A stretch of DNA of 64,000 bases, from the NCBI RefSeq assembly GCF_014196525.1, contig NZ_JACIDX010000010.1:1-64000 (forward strand), read 5' to 3'. Below are positions 16,793-25,992 of this stretch, in pieces. The stretch is from Novosphingobium sediminicola. Lineage in GTDB: Bacteria; Pseudomonadota; Alphaproteobacteria; Sphingomonadales; Sphingomonadaceae. How positions within the stretch are numbered: the first letter of the stretch is position 1; each line of letters begins with the position of its first letter. The translations under genes were made by a program, and so were the position numbers. The notes beneath the pieces were generated by a model. The model was given only the letters and a program-made list of their open reading frames with translations, was not told where the DNA came from and made no database searches.

Positions 16793-18193
16793 TCAGTCTG
16801 GTCTGTGCCCTTTTTCCGGCATCTGGGGGAATGTGATTCTGGCATTGGTTTGGGAAGATTTCTCACCTGAGCGAGATTTGGCGGTATCGAAATTATACGA
16901 TGGCCTGCCACCTGCTCCCTTTGTGATCCGCACCGTAAAGGAATAACCAATCGAAGTCTGTGCGCCTGGCGCGCCTAGTGCGGCAGCGACCCCCACGCGC
17001 TTCGCGATGGAAGCGACTTCCTCCTCCCATTTCAGAAACCAGTTTCGCTTTTCGTCTTCCATCTCATAAAGGTCATAGGTCCTTTCCATGCCCTTTTTGA
17101 CGTGATTGAGCATGGCTTCGGCCGTCTCGAAATCGACCTTAAGTCGCTTTGTATTGGAGCGCGCCGTCCGGCGGAAATCATGCGGGGTGAAGCGCTCGAT
17201 CGGGTGTCCGGCCAGCTTTTCCATACGGGCAAGCACCCGGTCACGGCATTTGTACCAGACCGAATTGTTGCGAGGCCCGTCGATGGTGAGGGCCGGGAAT
17301 ATCCATTCGTGATTCGTCTGCATCAGGGAGCGTCCCCAAGGCCCGAGCGCGATTTTATGTTCGAAGGAGTTTTTTGCGCGGGCTGAGGGAATGACCCACA
17401 CGCCGTTGACGATCTCGTCGCTTCTGGCTCTGGCCATTTCGGAAATGCGCGCGGCAGACAGGAGGCAAAGCAACATGCCTCGCTGAAAATCACGCTCTTC
17501 CTCGGCCAGAGCCTGAAGAAACCATTCGAGTTCGAGATGACTGAGTTTGCGGGTTCTCGCTTTCTCTGGAAAGCGCAGGTCGCCCAGGCGCTTTGACGGA
17601 TCCGTCTCCAATCCAACTTCAAGACCTCTTAGTGAAGCCGCCCAGCCGAAAATAACCTTCAGTTCGGCGGCCAGGCGATTGGCCCTGACCTTGGCGGTCT
17701 TGCCCTTGGCTTCCACCAGCTTGATGAGGTCTCGTTCTGTGACCTCATAGATGTTGCGATTGCCAAGCGCGGGGCCGATGTCGTGGTTGTAGACATCCAT
17801 CTTATCCTTGATGGTTCGCGGCTTGTTGATCCGCTTTGCGCGCGATGACCGCCCTTCATGAACGGCGATCATGTAGAGGCCATGCGCTTTGGCCACTGTC
17901 ATTTCGTTTCGGACTTTCTCGGCGCGCTGGACAGCGCGCGGGTCAATTCCGGCTTCAGTCTGGGAGTTGAGCTCTCGTGCCCATTCCCGGGCCTCAGCCA
18001 TGGACTGTGCGGGAAAGAGGCCGCCGAAGATCGTGGCGACTACTTTCTGACGCGCGACCTGTCGTCGGTAGCGCCAGCGTTTCTTGCCGGACTTGAGAAC
18101 TTCGATCGCCAGACCCGGGGTTAGGGGATCTGCAAGGCTTCCCTCGCAAAGGGCGTCAATCATGGCAGGTGAGAAGGTGATTTTTTTGGCCAT
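16793..18193 (-). CDS. Tyrosine-type site-specific integrase
   Basis: 466 aa from MAKKITFSP (18193); the open frame extends further upstream but that part covers non-coding DNA next to the tRNA. It has an N-terminal DUF4102-like arm-binding region, a SAM-like core-binding domain (about 100-185) and a catalytic domain with Arg249 (SAARISEM), His338-x-x-Arg341 (HDFRR), His364 (MLNHVKKG) and Tyr373 (TYDLYEM). All catalytic residues are present. The gene sits 160 bp from the 3' end of tRNA-Gln, the usual arrangement for an integrase that uses that tRNA as attachment site. Confidence 0.93.
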   Translation of the reverse strand: MAKKITFSPAMIDALCEGSLADPLTPGLAIEVLKSGKKRWRYRRQVARQKVVATIFGGLFPAQSMAEAREWARELNSQTEAGIDPRAVQRAEKVRNEMTVAKAHGLYMIAVHEGRSSRAKRINKPRTIKDKMDVYNHDIGPALGNRNIYEVTERDLIKLVEAKGKTAKVRANRLAAELKVIFGWAASLRGLEVGLETDPSKRLGDLRFPEKARTRKLSHLELEWFLQALAEEERDFQRGMLLCLLSAARISEMARARSDEIVNGVWVIPSARAKNSFEHKIALGPWGRSLMQTNHEWIFPALTIDGPRNNSVWYKCRDRVLARMEKLAGHPIERFTPHDFRRTARSNTKRLKVDFETAEAMLNHVKKGMERTYDLYEMEDEKRNWFLKWEEEVASIAKRVGVAAALGAPGAQTSIGYSFTVRITKGAGGRPSYNFDTAKSRSGEKSSQTNARITFPQMPEKGHRPD

Positions 18194-18353
18194 AGTTCCG
18201 ATTCCATCGGCGTTTGGCGCATATAAAATCATGGCAGAAATCATGGCAGAATAGGCGTCCAGCCCAGTCGGGCCGGGTCTTGCCCTGTCTAGCCAATTTT
18301 CTGAGGTTTCTGCCGTAAAGCATTGCGTCAAAGCCGAATCATGAGAACTCGAC

Positions 18354-18428
18354 TGGCTGGGGTGGGAGGATTCGAACCTCCGCATGGCGGTACCAAAAAC
18401 CGCTGCCTTACCGCTTGGCTACACCCCA
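18354..18428 (-). tRNA. tRNA-Gln (anticodon TTG)
   Basis: A cloverleaf can be drawn on the minus strand. The acceptor TGGGGTG pairs with CACCCCA, and the D arm is GCCAAGCGGTAAGGC. The anticodon stem is GCGGT/ACCGC with loop TTTTGGT (anticodon TTG), and the T arm is CGGAG-GTTCGAA-TCCTC, with discriminator G and an encoded CCA. It is intact and adjacent to an integrase gene on its 3' side, so its 3' end is the probable attL half-site. Confidence 0.95.
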
Positions 18429-18536
18429 GCATCGCCTCGGCCGCATCGGGCCGGGAGGCGTCGCATAACCACATTGCGCGGGGAAGAAAAGAGGCAATTT
18501 GAGCTTTTTGCGCAAATTGCCTCTTTGGGCGCGCAA

Positions 18537-19382
18537 TCAGACGGTCGCGTTGACAAGAGCGGCAAAATCCTCCGCCGAATGGCGCTCGAGCAAGCCCTTG
18601 CGATTGTTCACCAGCCGCCCGCGCTGCGTTGCCTCACGCGCATCGATCTCGCGCACCCAGCGGCCCACATTTTCATATTCCTCAAGGCCGAGGAAGGTCT
18701 TGGCATCGCCATAGGCCTCGCCGCGCCACAGATTGCCCAGCCAGGGATAGGCCGCCATATCGGCGATCGAATAATCGTCGCTGCCCAGAAAACGGCTTTG
18801 CGCCAGACGCTTGTCGGCCACGTCGAACAGGCGTTTGGTTTCCATGGCATAGCGGTTGATCGGATATTCGTATTTTTCCGGCGCATAGAAATAGAAATGG
18901 CCAAAGCCGCCGCCGATGAAGGGGGCGCTGCCCATCTGCCAGTTGAGCCAGCTGAAGGTTTCGGCGCGCGCCGCGCCGCTGGTGGGCAAAAATGCGCCGA
19001 ATTTTTCCGCCAGATAGATCAGGATCGCCCCCGATTCGAACACGCGCACCGGCTTGGCCTCGGTCCGGTCGAGCAGGGCGGGGATCTTGGAATTCGGGTT
19101 GATCTCGACAAAGCCCGAGCCGAACTGATCGCCCGCGCCAATGTCGATGAACCATGCATCATATTCTGCACCAGCATGGCCCGCGGCCAGCAGTTCCTCC
19201 AGCAGGATCGTCACCTTTTGCCCATTGGGCGTGGCCAGCGAATAGACCTGCAGCCCATGCTGTCCCACAGGCAGCACCTTGTCATGCGTGGCGCCGGAAA
19301 CGGGGCGGTTGATGCTGGCGAACTGGCCGCCGTTGGTCTTGTCCCAGGTCCAGACCTTGGGCGGGGTATAGGTGTCGCTCAT
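18537..19382 (-). CDS. yghU: Glutathione-dependent disulfide-bond oxidoreductase, YghU type
   Basis: 281 aa from MSDTYTPPKVW (19382). The opening KVWTWDKTNGGQFASINRPV, the thioredoxin-like segment TPNGQKVTILLEELL, NSKIPALLD (cis-Pro) and ESGAILIYLAEKFG, and the helical GGGFGHFYFYAPEKYEY are characteristic of the Nu-class GSTs YghU/YfcG. These bind two glutathiones and reduce disulfides or peroxides in the cytosol. Monocistronic; ilvE lies on the same strand 156 bp upstream. Confidence 0.93.
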   Translation of the reverse strand: MSDTYTPPKVWTWDKTNGGQFASINRPVSGATHDKVLPVGQHGLQVYSLATPNGQKVTILLEELLAAGHAGAEYDAWFIDIGAGDQFGSGFVEINPNSKIPALLDRTEAKPVRVFESGAILIYLAEKFGAFLPTSGAARAETFSWLNWQMGSAPFIGGGFGHFYFYAPEKYEYPINRYAMETKRLFDVADKRLAQSRFLGSDDYSIADMAAYPWLGNLWRGEAYGDAKTFLGLEEYENVGRWVREIDAREATQRGRLVNNRKGLLERHSAEDFAALVNATV

Positions 19383-19538
19383 CGTGACAGGCTCCTGCGG
19401 GGGTTGATTGCTTGGGCAAGATAGGAACGCCCCGCGCGATCCGCCAGAACTAGCAGCCACAAGAAAGTTTTGATCGGGCAAAAGAAAAGCGGGAGCGTTT
19501 GAGGCCCCCGCTTGACGCATTCTCATTTGACTCAGGTC

Positions 19539-20642
19539 TTAAGCGATTTTCATCACCCAGCCATGCGTGTCGGCCATCTGCCCGCGCTGAATGGCCACAA
19601 GGCGGTCCTTCAGCTTGGCCGTGGTCTGGCCGGGGCCGCCGCTGCCGATGGTAAAGCTGGTGCCATCGGGCGAGGCCACGCGGCCCACAGGCGTCACCAC
19701 CGCCGCCGTCCCGCAGGCGAAGGTTTCCAGCAGCTTGCCGCTGGCCGCATCCTCGCGCCACTGGTCGATGGAATAGCGTTCCTCGCGAATGGTCAGCCCT
19801 TCTTCGCGCGCCAGCTCAATGAGGCTCGCCCGCGTGATGCCGGGCAGGATCGTGCCGGACAACGGCGGGGTCAGCAGGCTGCCGTCCTCAAAGGCGAAGA
19901 ACAGGTTCATGCCGCCCAGTTCCTCGACCCACTTATGCTCGGCGGCGTCAAGGAACAGCACCTGATCGTGGCCGCGCGCAAAGGCCTCGGCGGTGGGGAC
20001 CAGCGAGGCGGCGTAATTGCCGCCGCACTTGGCCGCGCCCGTGCCGCCCGGCGCCGCGCGGGTATATTCGGAAACCCAGATCGACACGGCGGGCGCGCCG
20101 CTCTTGAAGTAATTGCCGGCCGGGCTGGCGATCACGATGAACTTATACTGCTTGGCCGAACGCACGCCCAGGAAAGGCTCGGTGGCAATCATGAAGGGGC
20201 GCAGATAAAGCGAGGCGCCTTCCTGACCCGGAATCCACGACTGATCGGCCAGAACCAACTGGCGCACCGCTTCGACAAACACGTCCTCGGGCAATTCGGG
20301 CATGGCGAGCCGGGTTGCGCTGGCGTTGAAACGCTGCGCATTGGCCTGCGGGCGGAACAGCGCAATCGAGCCATCGGCGTGCTTATACGCCTTGAGACCT
20401 TCAAAGATTTCCTGCGCATAATGCAGCACGCTGGCCGCCGGATCGAGCGGGATCGGGCCGCGCGGGCCGATGGTCGCATCGTGCCAGCCTTTCCCTTCGG
20501 TCCATTCAATCACCACCATATGATCGGTGAATTGCGTGCCGAAACCGGGCGCGGCCAGAATCCCTTCGCGTACCTCATCGGCCACGGGGGCGGGGTGGGG
20601 CAGGCGGGTGAAGGACAGGACAGGCTCGGCGATGGTCGCCAT
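19539..20642 (-). CDS. ilvE: Branched-chain amino acid aminotransferase
   Basis: 367 aa from MATIAEPVLSF (20642), with GAGGAG upstream. A fold-type IV PLP enzyme, it transfers amino groups between Leu/Ile/Val and 2-oxoglutarate. The PLP lysine lies in GAAKCGGNYAAS. Other landmarks are YAQEIFEGLKAY, SLYLRPFMIA, EELGGMNLFF and ACGTAAVVTPVG. The length fits the longer type-II (eukaryote-like) branch. No leader or attenuator is evident upstream. Confidence 0.95.
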   Translation of the reverse strand: MATIAEPVLSFTRLPHPAPVADEVREGILAAPGFGTQFTDHMVVIEWTEGKGWHDATIGPRGPIPLDPAASVLHYAQEIFEGLKAYKHADGSIALFRPQANAQRFNASATRLAMPELPEDVFVEAVRQLVLADQSWIPGQEGASLYLRPFMIATEPFLGVRSAKQYKFIVIASPAGNYFKSGAPAVSIWVSEYTRAAPGGTGAAKCGGNYAASLVPTAEAFARGHDQVLFLDAAEHKWVEELGGMNLFFAFEDGSLLTPPLSGTILPGITRASLIELAREEGLTIREERYSIDQWREDAASGKLLETFACGTAAVVTPVGRVASPDGTSFTIGSGGPGQTTAKLKDRLVAIQRGQMADTHGWVMKIA

Positions 20643-20789
20643 GATACACGACTCCTCATGGGGTGAATGCGGCTGCCTTTGAACGAAAATTACGCGCAAG
20701 GCAAGGGTCTTGAAATTAAAAATCACAAGACCCATTGGTTTTACGGCTGATAGCACGGTTGTTGGCGCGGGAAAACCGCCTGAAACCCA

Positions 20790-21731
20790 TCAATTGTCGA
20801 TGCGGGGCAATTCGTTGGCCTCAAGCCTTGCGTAAAAATGCGAAACCGAGCGCTGCAACTCATAGCGTGCCAGCGCCACGCCCGCGAAACGCTCCGGGAT
20901 CGGGATGTCGCCCGCCTCGCTCATATCCAGTCCGCGCGCCACCGCATCGGCCAGCGCGCTTTCCAGCCATGTCAGCCAGTCGCGCGTTTGGACAATCGCA
21001 CCATGGGTGGCGTCCACCGGGCCATGGCCGGGGATCAGCCGCGCAAATTCCCGCCCGTCCAGCGCGTCCAGACTGCGCCGCCATGCCGAAAGGTCGGCGT
21101 CGGGCGTTGCGGGCGCGCGGTTGTGAAACACCAGATCGCCCGCGATCAATGTCCCGCTCGTCCGGTCCATGATCGCCAGATCGCCCCCCGAATGGCCCGA
21201 CAGCGCAATGGCCTCCAGCGCCCGCCCGCCGATCTCGAAAGGCCCCGGTGCCACATCCATCCCCGGCAGCACGACATTCGTGCCCGTCATCCAATCGGCC
21301 AGCAGGCGATACATGCCATCGGAAAAACCCCGAGCATCGCGCTCCAACTCGCGCCGCGTTTCGGGCAAAGCGGCGATGATGGCGGGATCGAAGGCGGCCG
21401 CCCCCATCGCATGATCGGGGTGCAGATGGGTAATCAGCACCCGCAAAACCGGCCCCCCGGTCAGCTTCTGCGCCAATCTGGCCAGCGCCTGCCCATAGGC
21501 CAGCGACGGCCCGCAATCGCACAGGATCGCGCCGCCCTTGGCCGCCAGTATCGTGCAATTGGCAATCGCCCCGCCATTGGCAAAGGCAATCGCCTCATCC
21601 GCCCCGCGCACCACCCAGACGCCGGGGGCGACCAGATCGGGCTTGAGCGTATAGTACTGCGCCGCGTTTGCGGCCAAAGGTGCGGCCATCATCGCGCCGA
21701 TCATCGCGCGGCGGGTAAAGCCGTTACCCAT
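20790..21731 (-). CDS. Quinoprotein relay system zinc metallohydrolase (MBL fold)
   Basis: 313 aa. An N-terminal RRAMIGAMMAAPLAANA leader gives a Tat-like signal peptide. The metallo-beta-lactamase motif THLHPDHAMG (about 99-108), GHSGGD, DLVFHNRAP and PGHGPVD supply zinc ligands. Its start overlaps the stop of the SoxYZ-like gene by 8 nt, so the two are coupled. This pairing is known in PQQ-dependent alcohol oxidation clusters, where the hydrolase is thought to act in the periplasm beside a quinoprotein dehydrogenase. The exact reaction is not established. Confidence 0.85.
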   Translation of the reverse strand: MGNGFTRRAMIGAMMAAPLAANAAQYYTLKPDLVAPGVWVVRGADEAIAFANGGAIANCTILAAKGGAILCDCGPSLAYGQALARLAQKLTGGPVLRVLITHLHPDHAMGAAAFDPAIIAALPETRRELERDARGFSDGMYRLLADWMTGTNVVLPGMDVAPGPFEIGGRALEAIALSGHSGGDLAIMDRTSGTLIAGDLVFHNRAPATPDADLSAWRRSLDALDGREFARLIPGHGPVDATHGAIVQTRDWLTWLESALADAVARGLDMSEAGDIPIPERFAGVALARYELQRSVSHFYARLEANELPRIDN

Positions 21732-22509
21732 GCGGGCGGCTCTGTGGGCCGATTACGCCCTGATAATCGCGCCCCTCGCTGTCGCGGGCCTGCACCTTGA
21801 CCGGGCCTTCGCGCGTCGGGCGCAGCAAAAAGGTGAAGGCCGGGTCCTCGCTGACCGATCCTTCGACGGTCATATTGGCCAGTTCCACCCCGGCGGCATC
21901 GCGCAGATGGATGGTTTCGATATGAAAACTGGGAATATTTTCCACCAGCCCGGTGTCCATCGGATGGCGCAGCGAAACGCGCAGGCGCAGATCATCGCCT
22001 TCCTTCCACGCGCTCCCCCGCATTTCGCCCAGATGCAGCGCCCAGTCGCCCTTGGCCCTGCTGACCGGGGGCGCAGAACATCCTCCGCCCGCCGCATCGA
22101 CCCACACGCCCGATACATGCCACGCCCCATCGGCCCCCATCACCGCCGCGCGCACCGGGGTCCGCTGGTCCAGCTTGATGCGCAGCGACAGGAAAGGGGC
22201 AGCATGGAGGGGGCGGAAATCAACCGCCTGCGTCAGCGGATTGAGATCGGCAAAGATGATGATCCGCGAGGCGCCGGGGATAGTGCGCGCATCCACCGTC
22301 ACGGGAAACTGATGCTGGTTTTCCGCGATCATCGGCACTTGCAGCCGCACGCGTGGGTCGAACACCACCGGCGCTCCCTTGAACAGGCGCGCCGCGTGAT
22401 AGGTCCACATGGGCGATCCCAGCGGATCTTTAGGCAGGGCAGGCGCCGCCCATGCGCAGGCGGGCAAAAGGAGGGCGGACAAGACCGTGAGGGCTGCTTT
22501 GCGCATCAT
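21724..22509 (-). CDS. Quinoprotein dehydrogenase-associated SoxYZ-like carrier
   Basis: 261 aa from MMRKAAL (22509 or 22506). A signal peptide ends at ACAWA-APALP. The rest looks like fused SoxY and SoxZ domains: VRLQVPMIAENQHQFPVTVD (SoxY-like), then MRGSAWKEGDDLRLRVSLRHPMDTG (SoxZ-like). There is no terminal GGCG carrier-arm Cys as in true SoxY. Fused SoxYZ-like proteins accompany PQQ-linked oxidation systems. It is coupled to the MBL gene and divergent (65 bp) from the CXXCW gene. Confidence 0.82.
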   Translation of the reverse strand: MMRKAALTVLSALLLPACAWAAPALPKDPLGSPMWTYHAARLFKGAPVVFDPRVRLQVPMIAENQHQFPVTVDARTIPGASRIIIFADLNPLTQAVDFRPLHAAPFLSLRIKLDQRTPVRAAVMGADGAWHVSGVWVDAAGGGCSAPPVSRAKGDWALHLGEMRGSAWKEGDDLRLRVSLRHPMDTGLVENIPSFHIETIHLRDAAGVELANMTVEGSVSEDPAFTFLLRPTREGPVKVQARDSEGRDYQGVIGPQSRPHG

Positions 22510-22573
22510 ACCAAGGGCGACTATGCACCCCTGCGCGGGCCGGTATATGCTACCTTGGGATAAGGAGCATGGC

Positions 22574-23101
22574 ATGTTGGGGCTGATGGCGGGCGTGGTT
22601 TTGACGGCGACGCAACCCGCATTGTTCGACGCCGGTCTTTTCAACGCGGACGGCTATCGCGCCTCCTCCTATCGCGCGCCGGTGGACCGCGATCCGGCCC
22701 CGGCGGCCCGAATGGCGCTGGCGGCGGCGCGAGGCTTGGCGCCGGGGCGCGATGCTTTGTTTATTGATGCGCTGCCTTTGACGCGCACCGCCGGGCAATG
22801 GGTCCAGACCGAGCAGCATGACACGATTGCAGGCGCGATCTGGCGGCCAGAGGTCGGGCGGCCCGGCGTTGATCCGGCGCTGTGGGCGGGCTTGCGCGGG
22901 GCGATTGCTGCGTGGCGGCGTGGGCATCCAGGCGGGCCGGTGGTGCTGTTCTGCCGGATGGATTGCTGGATGGGGTGGAATGCGGCCCGCCGCCTTGCAC
23001 GCGAAGGCGTGGGCGATGTCTATTGGCTGGCCGAGGGCGTGGAAGGGTGGCGCGATATGGGCGGTACTTTGACGCCTGCAAAACCGGAACCCGCAAAATG
23101 A
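22574..23101 (+). CDS. PQQ-dependent catabolism-associated CXXCW motif protein (rhodanese-like)
   Basis: 175 aa from ATG 22574, with AAGGAG upstream. A short signal-like N-terminus and a rhodanese-type fold end with FCRMDCWMGWNAARRLAREG, which carries the diagnostic C-x-x-C-W. Family members occur beside periplasmic quinoprotein dehydrogenases. With the two divergent genes it completes the accessory set, although no dehydrogenase or cytochrome is in this window. Confidence 0.85.
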   Translation: MLGLMAGVVLTATQPALFDAGLFNADGYRASSYRAPVDRDPAPAARMALAAARGLAPGRDALFIDALPLTRTAGQWVQTEQHDTIAGAIWRPEVGRPGVDPALWAGLRGAIAAWRRGHPGGPVVLFCRMDCWMGWNAARRLAREGVGDVYWLAEGVEGWRDMGGTLTPAKPEPAK

Positions 23102-23618
23102 GCCAAGCCCGAAAATGAGAAGGGCCACGACGGCCTAAGCTATCGCAGCCCTTCGCATGGTCAGCGGCCGCAAAAGTGCCGCTCACGAAGCCTCTATCGC
23201 TTAATCGTTAAACTCAGCGATAATGCCTCGCGATACGGATTGCCGACCTCTCTGCTGAACCATGAGACATCGGATCACCTCCTTTCGCGCTGTTGAGCCA
23301 TAGGGAGCCGCCGGGGGGCGCAATACCCAGTCCAGACGACGGGGCGAGGGTCTGTTCAACCGCGCTCGCCTTGGATCAAAGGTGGTGTATTTCGCGCCGC
23401 ACAACAAGTCTTGAAATGGAAAAAATTGCTGTCACAATCTTGGCTCCTCAGGCGGCGAGTCTGGGAAAATCCCGCGAAAACCTGTCTTATTGCTGCCGTT
23501 GGCCTGTCATCTTGCGCGGGGCCAGTGTGCGTTTGCGGAATTATCCCCAGCGGTGATGGCATGGGCCTGAGTCGCGCAGGTTTTATCACCCGATTTTTCA
23601 ACGCGGCGTGCGGCCAAT
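23102..23618. other. 517-bp region without a gene
   Basis: Short ORFs on both strands have no recognisable domain or coding bias. No terminator or tRNA is visible. The sequence is somewhat AT-richer than its flanks and may be decayed. Confidence 0.45.
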
Positions 23619-24185
23619 TTAGCGCGGCGCGCGGCAATCCTCGACCACGCGCGATGCCGAAGCGTCAGCGGGCAGCAGCAACGGGGTATGGCCCGTCACC
23701 TCGACCTCCCAGCGCCCCCGTGTCAGGGCGATGGCATCGAGCAGGCGGTCACTGGCAGACAGTGCCAGCACAGCCCCTGCAGTATCGCTCTGCGTGCTGG
23801 CCTGCCGGGTCTGGGTAGCGGTGGTGATCTGGATGACGCCGCCCGCCGCGCCCGGAACGATCAGGCGCACCTGGCCGCTCTGACAGGCCATGATGATCTG
23901 GCGCGCGCCGCCCTGTGCGTCATACACCGCCTGCGATACGCCGCCCGACAGGCTCCAGCGCCATGCGCCCGGCGTGATCGGCAGGTCGCGCCAATCGGTG
24001 GGCGTGGCCAGTGGCGCGGGCATAGGGCGCGGGGCGGGCCTGACCACCGGGGCGGGAGGGGGCGGGGCGACAGGAGGTATTGGCGCGCAGCTCGACAGCA
24101 GGAGCATGGCGAGCGAACCGCACAGCCCCCAAAGAGCCGGAGAGCGCCTTGTGGCGAAGAAAGGGGCGCGCGCGATTGCCATCAT
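23619..24185 (-). CDS. Putative outer-membrane lipoprotein
   Basis: 188 aa from ATG 24185 (or the adjacent ATG 24182). A type II signal ends in the lipobox LLSSC, followed by a Pro-rich linker (APIPPVAPPPPAPVVRPAPR). A globular domain of about 130 residues (TDWRDLPITPGAWRWSLSGG through ASRVVEDC) follows. Similar proteins are annotated only as hypothetical in sphingomonads. It is divergent from tlyA by 57 bp. Function unknown; envelope location is confidently inferred. Confidence 0.75.
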   Translation of the reverse strand: MMAIARAPFFATRRSPALWGLCGSLAMLLLSSCAPIPPVAPPPPAPVVRPAPRPMPAPLATPTDWRDLPITPGAWRWSLSGGVSQAVYDAQGGARQIIMACQSGQVRLIVPGAAGGVIQITTATQTRQASTQSDTAGAVLALSASDRLLDAIALTRGRWEVEVTGHTPLLLPADASASRVVEDCRAPR

Positions 24186-24242
24186 CGCCTCCCTATGGAA
24201 TGGGGGAGCGGCCAAGACAAGCCGCCAAACAGAACCGAGACG

Positions 24243-25070
24243 ATGAACAGTTCCAAAAACCGACCAGACGCTGCCCTCAATAGTGTCAGGACTCCTGCGC
24301 CCAAAAAACCCGCCAAGATCCGCGTCGATCAATTGCTGGTCGATCGCGGCCTTGCCGAAAGCCGCAGCCGGGCGAGCGCGCTGGTGCTGGCCGGATTGGT
24401 GTTCAGTGGTGAGACGAAGATTGCCAAGCCGGGACAGCAGATTGCCGAGGATGCGCCGCTCGAAACGCGAGGGCGCGATCATCCGTGGGTGTCGCGCGGG
24501 GGGATCAAGCTGGCCCATGCCATCGCGCATTTCGGGCTGGACCCGGCGGGCGCCACGGCGATGGACATTGGCAGTTCAACCGGCGGCTTTACCGATGTCT
24601 TGCTGACCCATGGGGCGGAGCGGGTGTTCGCGGTCGATTCCGGCACCAACCAGCTTGCGTGGAAATTGCGGCAGGACCCGCGCGTCACCGTGCTGGAGCA
24701 GACCTCGGCTCGTATTCTGACGGATGCTGAGATTGATGCGCCCTGTGGTTGGGTGGTGTGCGATGCTTCGTTCATCGGGCTGGCCAAGGTGCTGGAGGTG
24801 CCTTTGCGGCTTGCCGCGCCGCAATGCCGCCTGGTGGCGCTGATCAAGCCGCAGTTCGAAGTCGGGCGCGGCGAAGTGGGCAAGGGCGGCGTGGTGCGCG
24901 ATGCGGCCTTGCACGCGCGCGTTTGCGAAGAGGTGCGCGTTTGGGTCGAAGGGCTGGGCTTTGCCGTGCAGGGCATTGTCGAAAGCCCGATCACCGGGCC
25001 GGAGGGCAATGTCGAATTCCTGATCTCGGCGTGGCGTGAGGCGGGACCGGCGGATAAAGACGAGGATTAA
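24243..25070 (+). CDS. tlyA: TlyA-family rRNA 2'-O-methyltransferase
   Basis: 275 aa from ATG 24243. An S4 RNA-binding domain (IRVDQLLVDRGLAESRSRAS to GLVFSG) precedes an FtsJ-like SAM methyltransferase: AMDIGSSTGGFTDVLL for SAM binding, and K-D-K residues around VVCDASF and LIKPQFEVG. TlyA enzymes methylate 16S/23S rRNA 2'-OH groups; some are described as haemolysins. The N-terminal 25 residues are basic and variable. Confidence 0.93.
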   Translation: MNSSKNRPDAALNSVRTPAPKKPAKIRVDQLLVDRGLAESRSRASALVLAGLVFSGETKIAKPGQQIAEDAPLETRGRDHPWVSRGGIKLAHAIAHFGLDPAGATAMDIGSSTGGFTDVLLTHGAERVFAVDSGTNQLAWKLRQDPRVTVLEQTSARILTDAEIDAPCGWVVCDASFIGLAKVLEVPLRLAAPQCRLVALIKPQFEVGRGEVGKGGVVRDAALHARVCEEVRVWVEGLGFAVQGIVESPITGPEGNVEFLISAWREAGPADKDED

Positions 25071-25322
25071 CCCTGTTGCAAGGGGGTTCCCGCGATTGTC
25101 TCCGTTTCGGAAGCAGCGCTCTTTGCGCCATTGCGCGCCGGGTTGGCCCCCGCCACAAGAGCGCCGAAGCAGGCGCGAATCATGGGGCTGCGTTAACCAG
25201 TCGTTTCACCCGAATGGCTCATATAGCGCCACACGGGGCTGGCTGAATGCCATCGCTCCGGGTTATGAAGGTAATGCGGCGCGGCACGGCGCGGCGGCAA
25301 TCAGACGGGGTTCTGAACGAAG
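25071..25322. other. Intergenic region
   Basis: 252 bp between tlyA and tspO with no clear ORF, hairpin or repeat. It presumably holds the tspO promoter. Confidence 0.4.
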
Positions 25323-25874
25323 ATGACGGAAATTGCCTCCTCGGGTCAATTGCGGGCGGGACTGGCGCGCTGGGTGCTGGTGCTGGTGCCGGGGATCAAT
25401 CTGCTCGGCTTTCTCTCGGCCAGCGTTTCGCTGTCGGGGCCGAACAATCCTTGGTTCGTCTCGCTGATCAAGCCGGGGATCTATCCGCCGTCGCTGGTCT
25501 TTCCGCTGGTGTGGACCGCGCTTTATGTGATCATGGGCGTGGCGCTGGCGATTGTGGTTTCGGCGCGTTCGGCGCCGGGGCGCGGGGCGGCGATTACGCT
25601 GTTTGCCGCTCATCTGGTGCTTAATCTGGCATGGTCGCCGGTGTTTTTCGGGCTGCACCGGATCGCGCTGGCGCTGGGGATCATCATTGCCATGGCGGTG
25701 TCGCTGGTGGCGGTGATCGCGCTGTTCTGGCGGGTGCGGCCGGTGGCGGCGGGGCTGATGGTGCCCTATCTGGCATGGGTGCTGTTTGCCAGTGTGCTCA
25801 ATTATCAGTTCCTCGTGCTCAACCCCGATGCCGATGGGCAGGACGCGCCCGCTGCGGTGCATATCCAGCTTTAG
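25323..25874 (+). CDS. tspO: TspO/MBR family tryptophan-rich sensory protein
   Basis: 183 aa with five transmembrane helices. Family residues are PPSLVFPLVWTALYVIMGVA, NLAWSPVFFGLHR and PYLAWVLFASVLNYQFLVLN. TspO binds porphyrins and modulates tetrapyrrole and stress responses in the outer or inner membrane of alphaproteobacteria. It is monocistronic, and a possible GTTCTGAACGAAG leader precedes the ATG. Confidence 0.93.
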   Translation: MTEIASSGQLRAGLARWVLVLVPGINLLGFLSASVSLSGPNNPWFVSLIKPGIYPPSLVFPLVWTALYVIMGVALAIVVSARSAPGRGAAITLFAAHLVLNLAWSPVFFGLHRIALALGIIIAMAVSLVAVIALFWRVRPVAAGLMVPYLAWVLFASVLNYQFLVLNPDADGQDAPAAVHIQL

Positions 25875-25992
25875 AATTTCGCGCCTTTAGAATTTCGCTC
25901 CGGCCCTTGATCCTTGCCCTTTTGCGCGCCATCTAGGCGGCAAGCGGACCCTTCTGCCATGCGGGCGGGGGGCGCCAAGAACTAAGACGGAT

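Noticed and set aside
14100..18354. A second copy of the tRNA-Gln 3' end marking the other island boundary
   Set aside because: Looked for the GGTTCGAATCC...CCCCA end to the left of the integrase and saw no match of useful length. The boundary may lie further away or outside the window.
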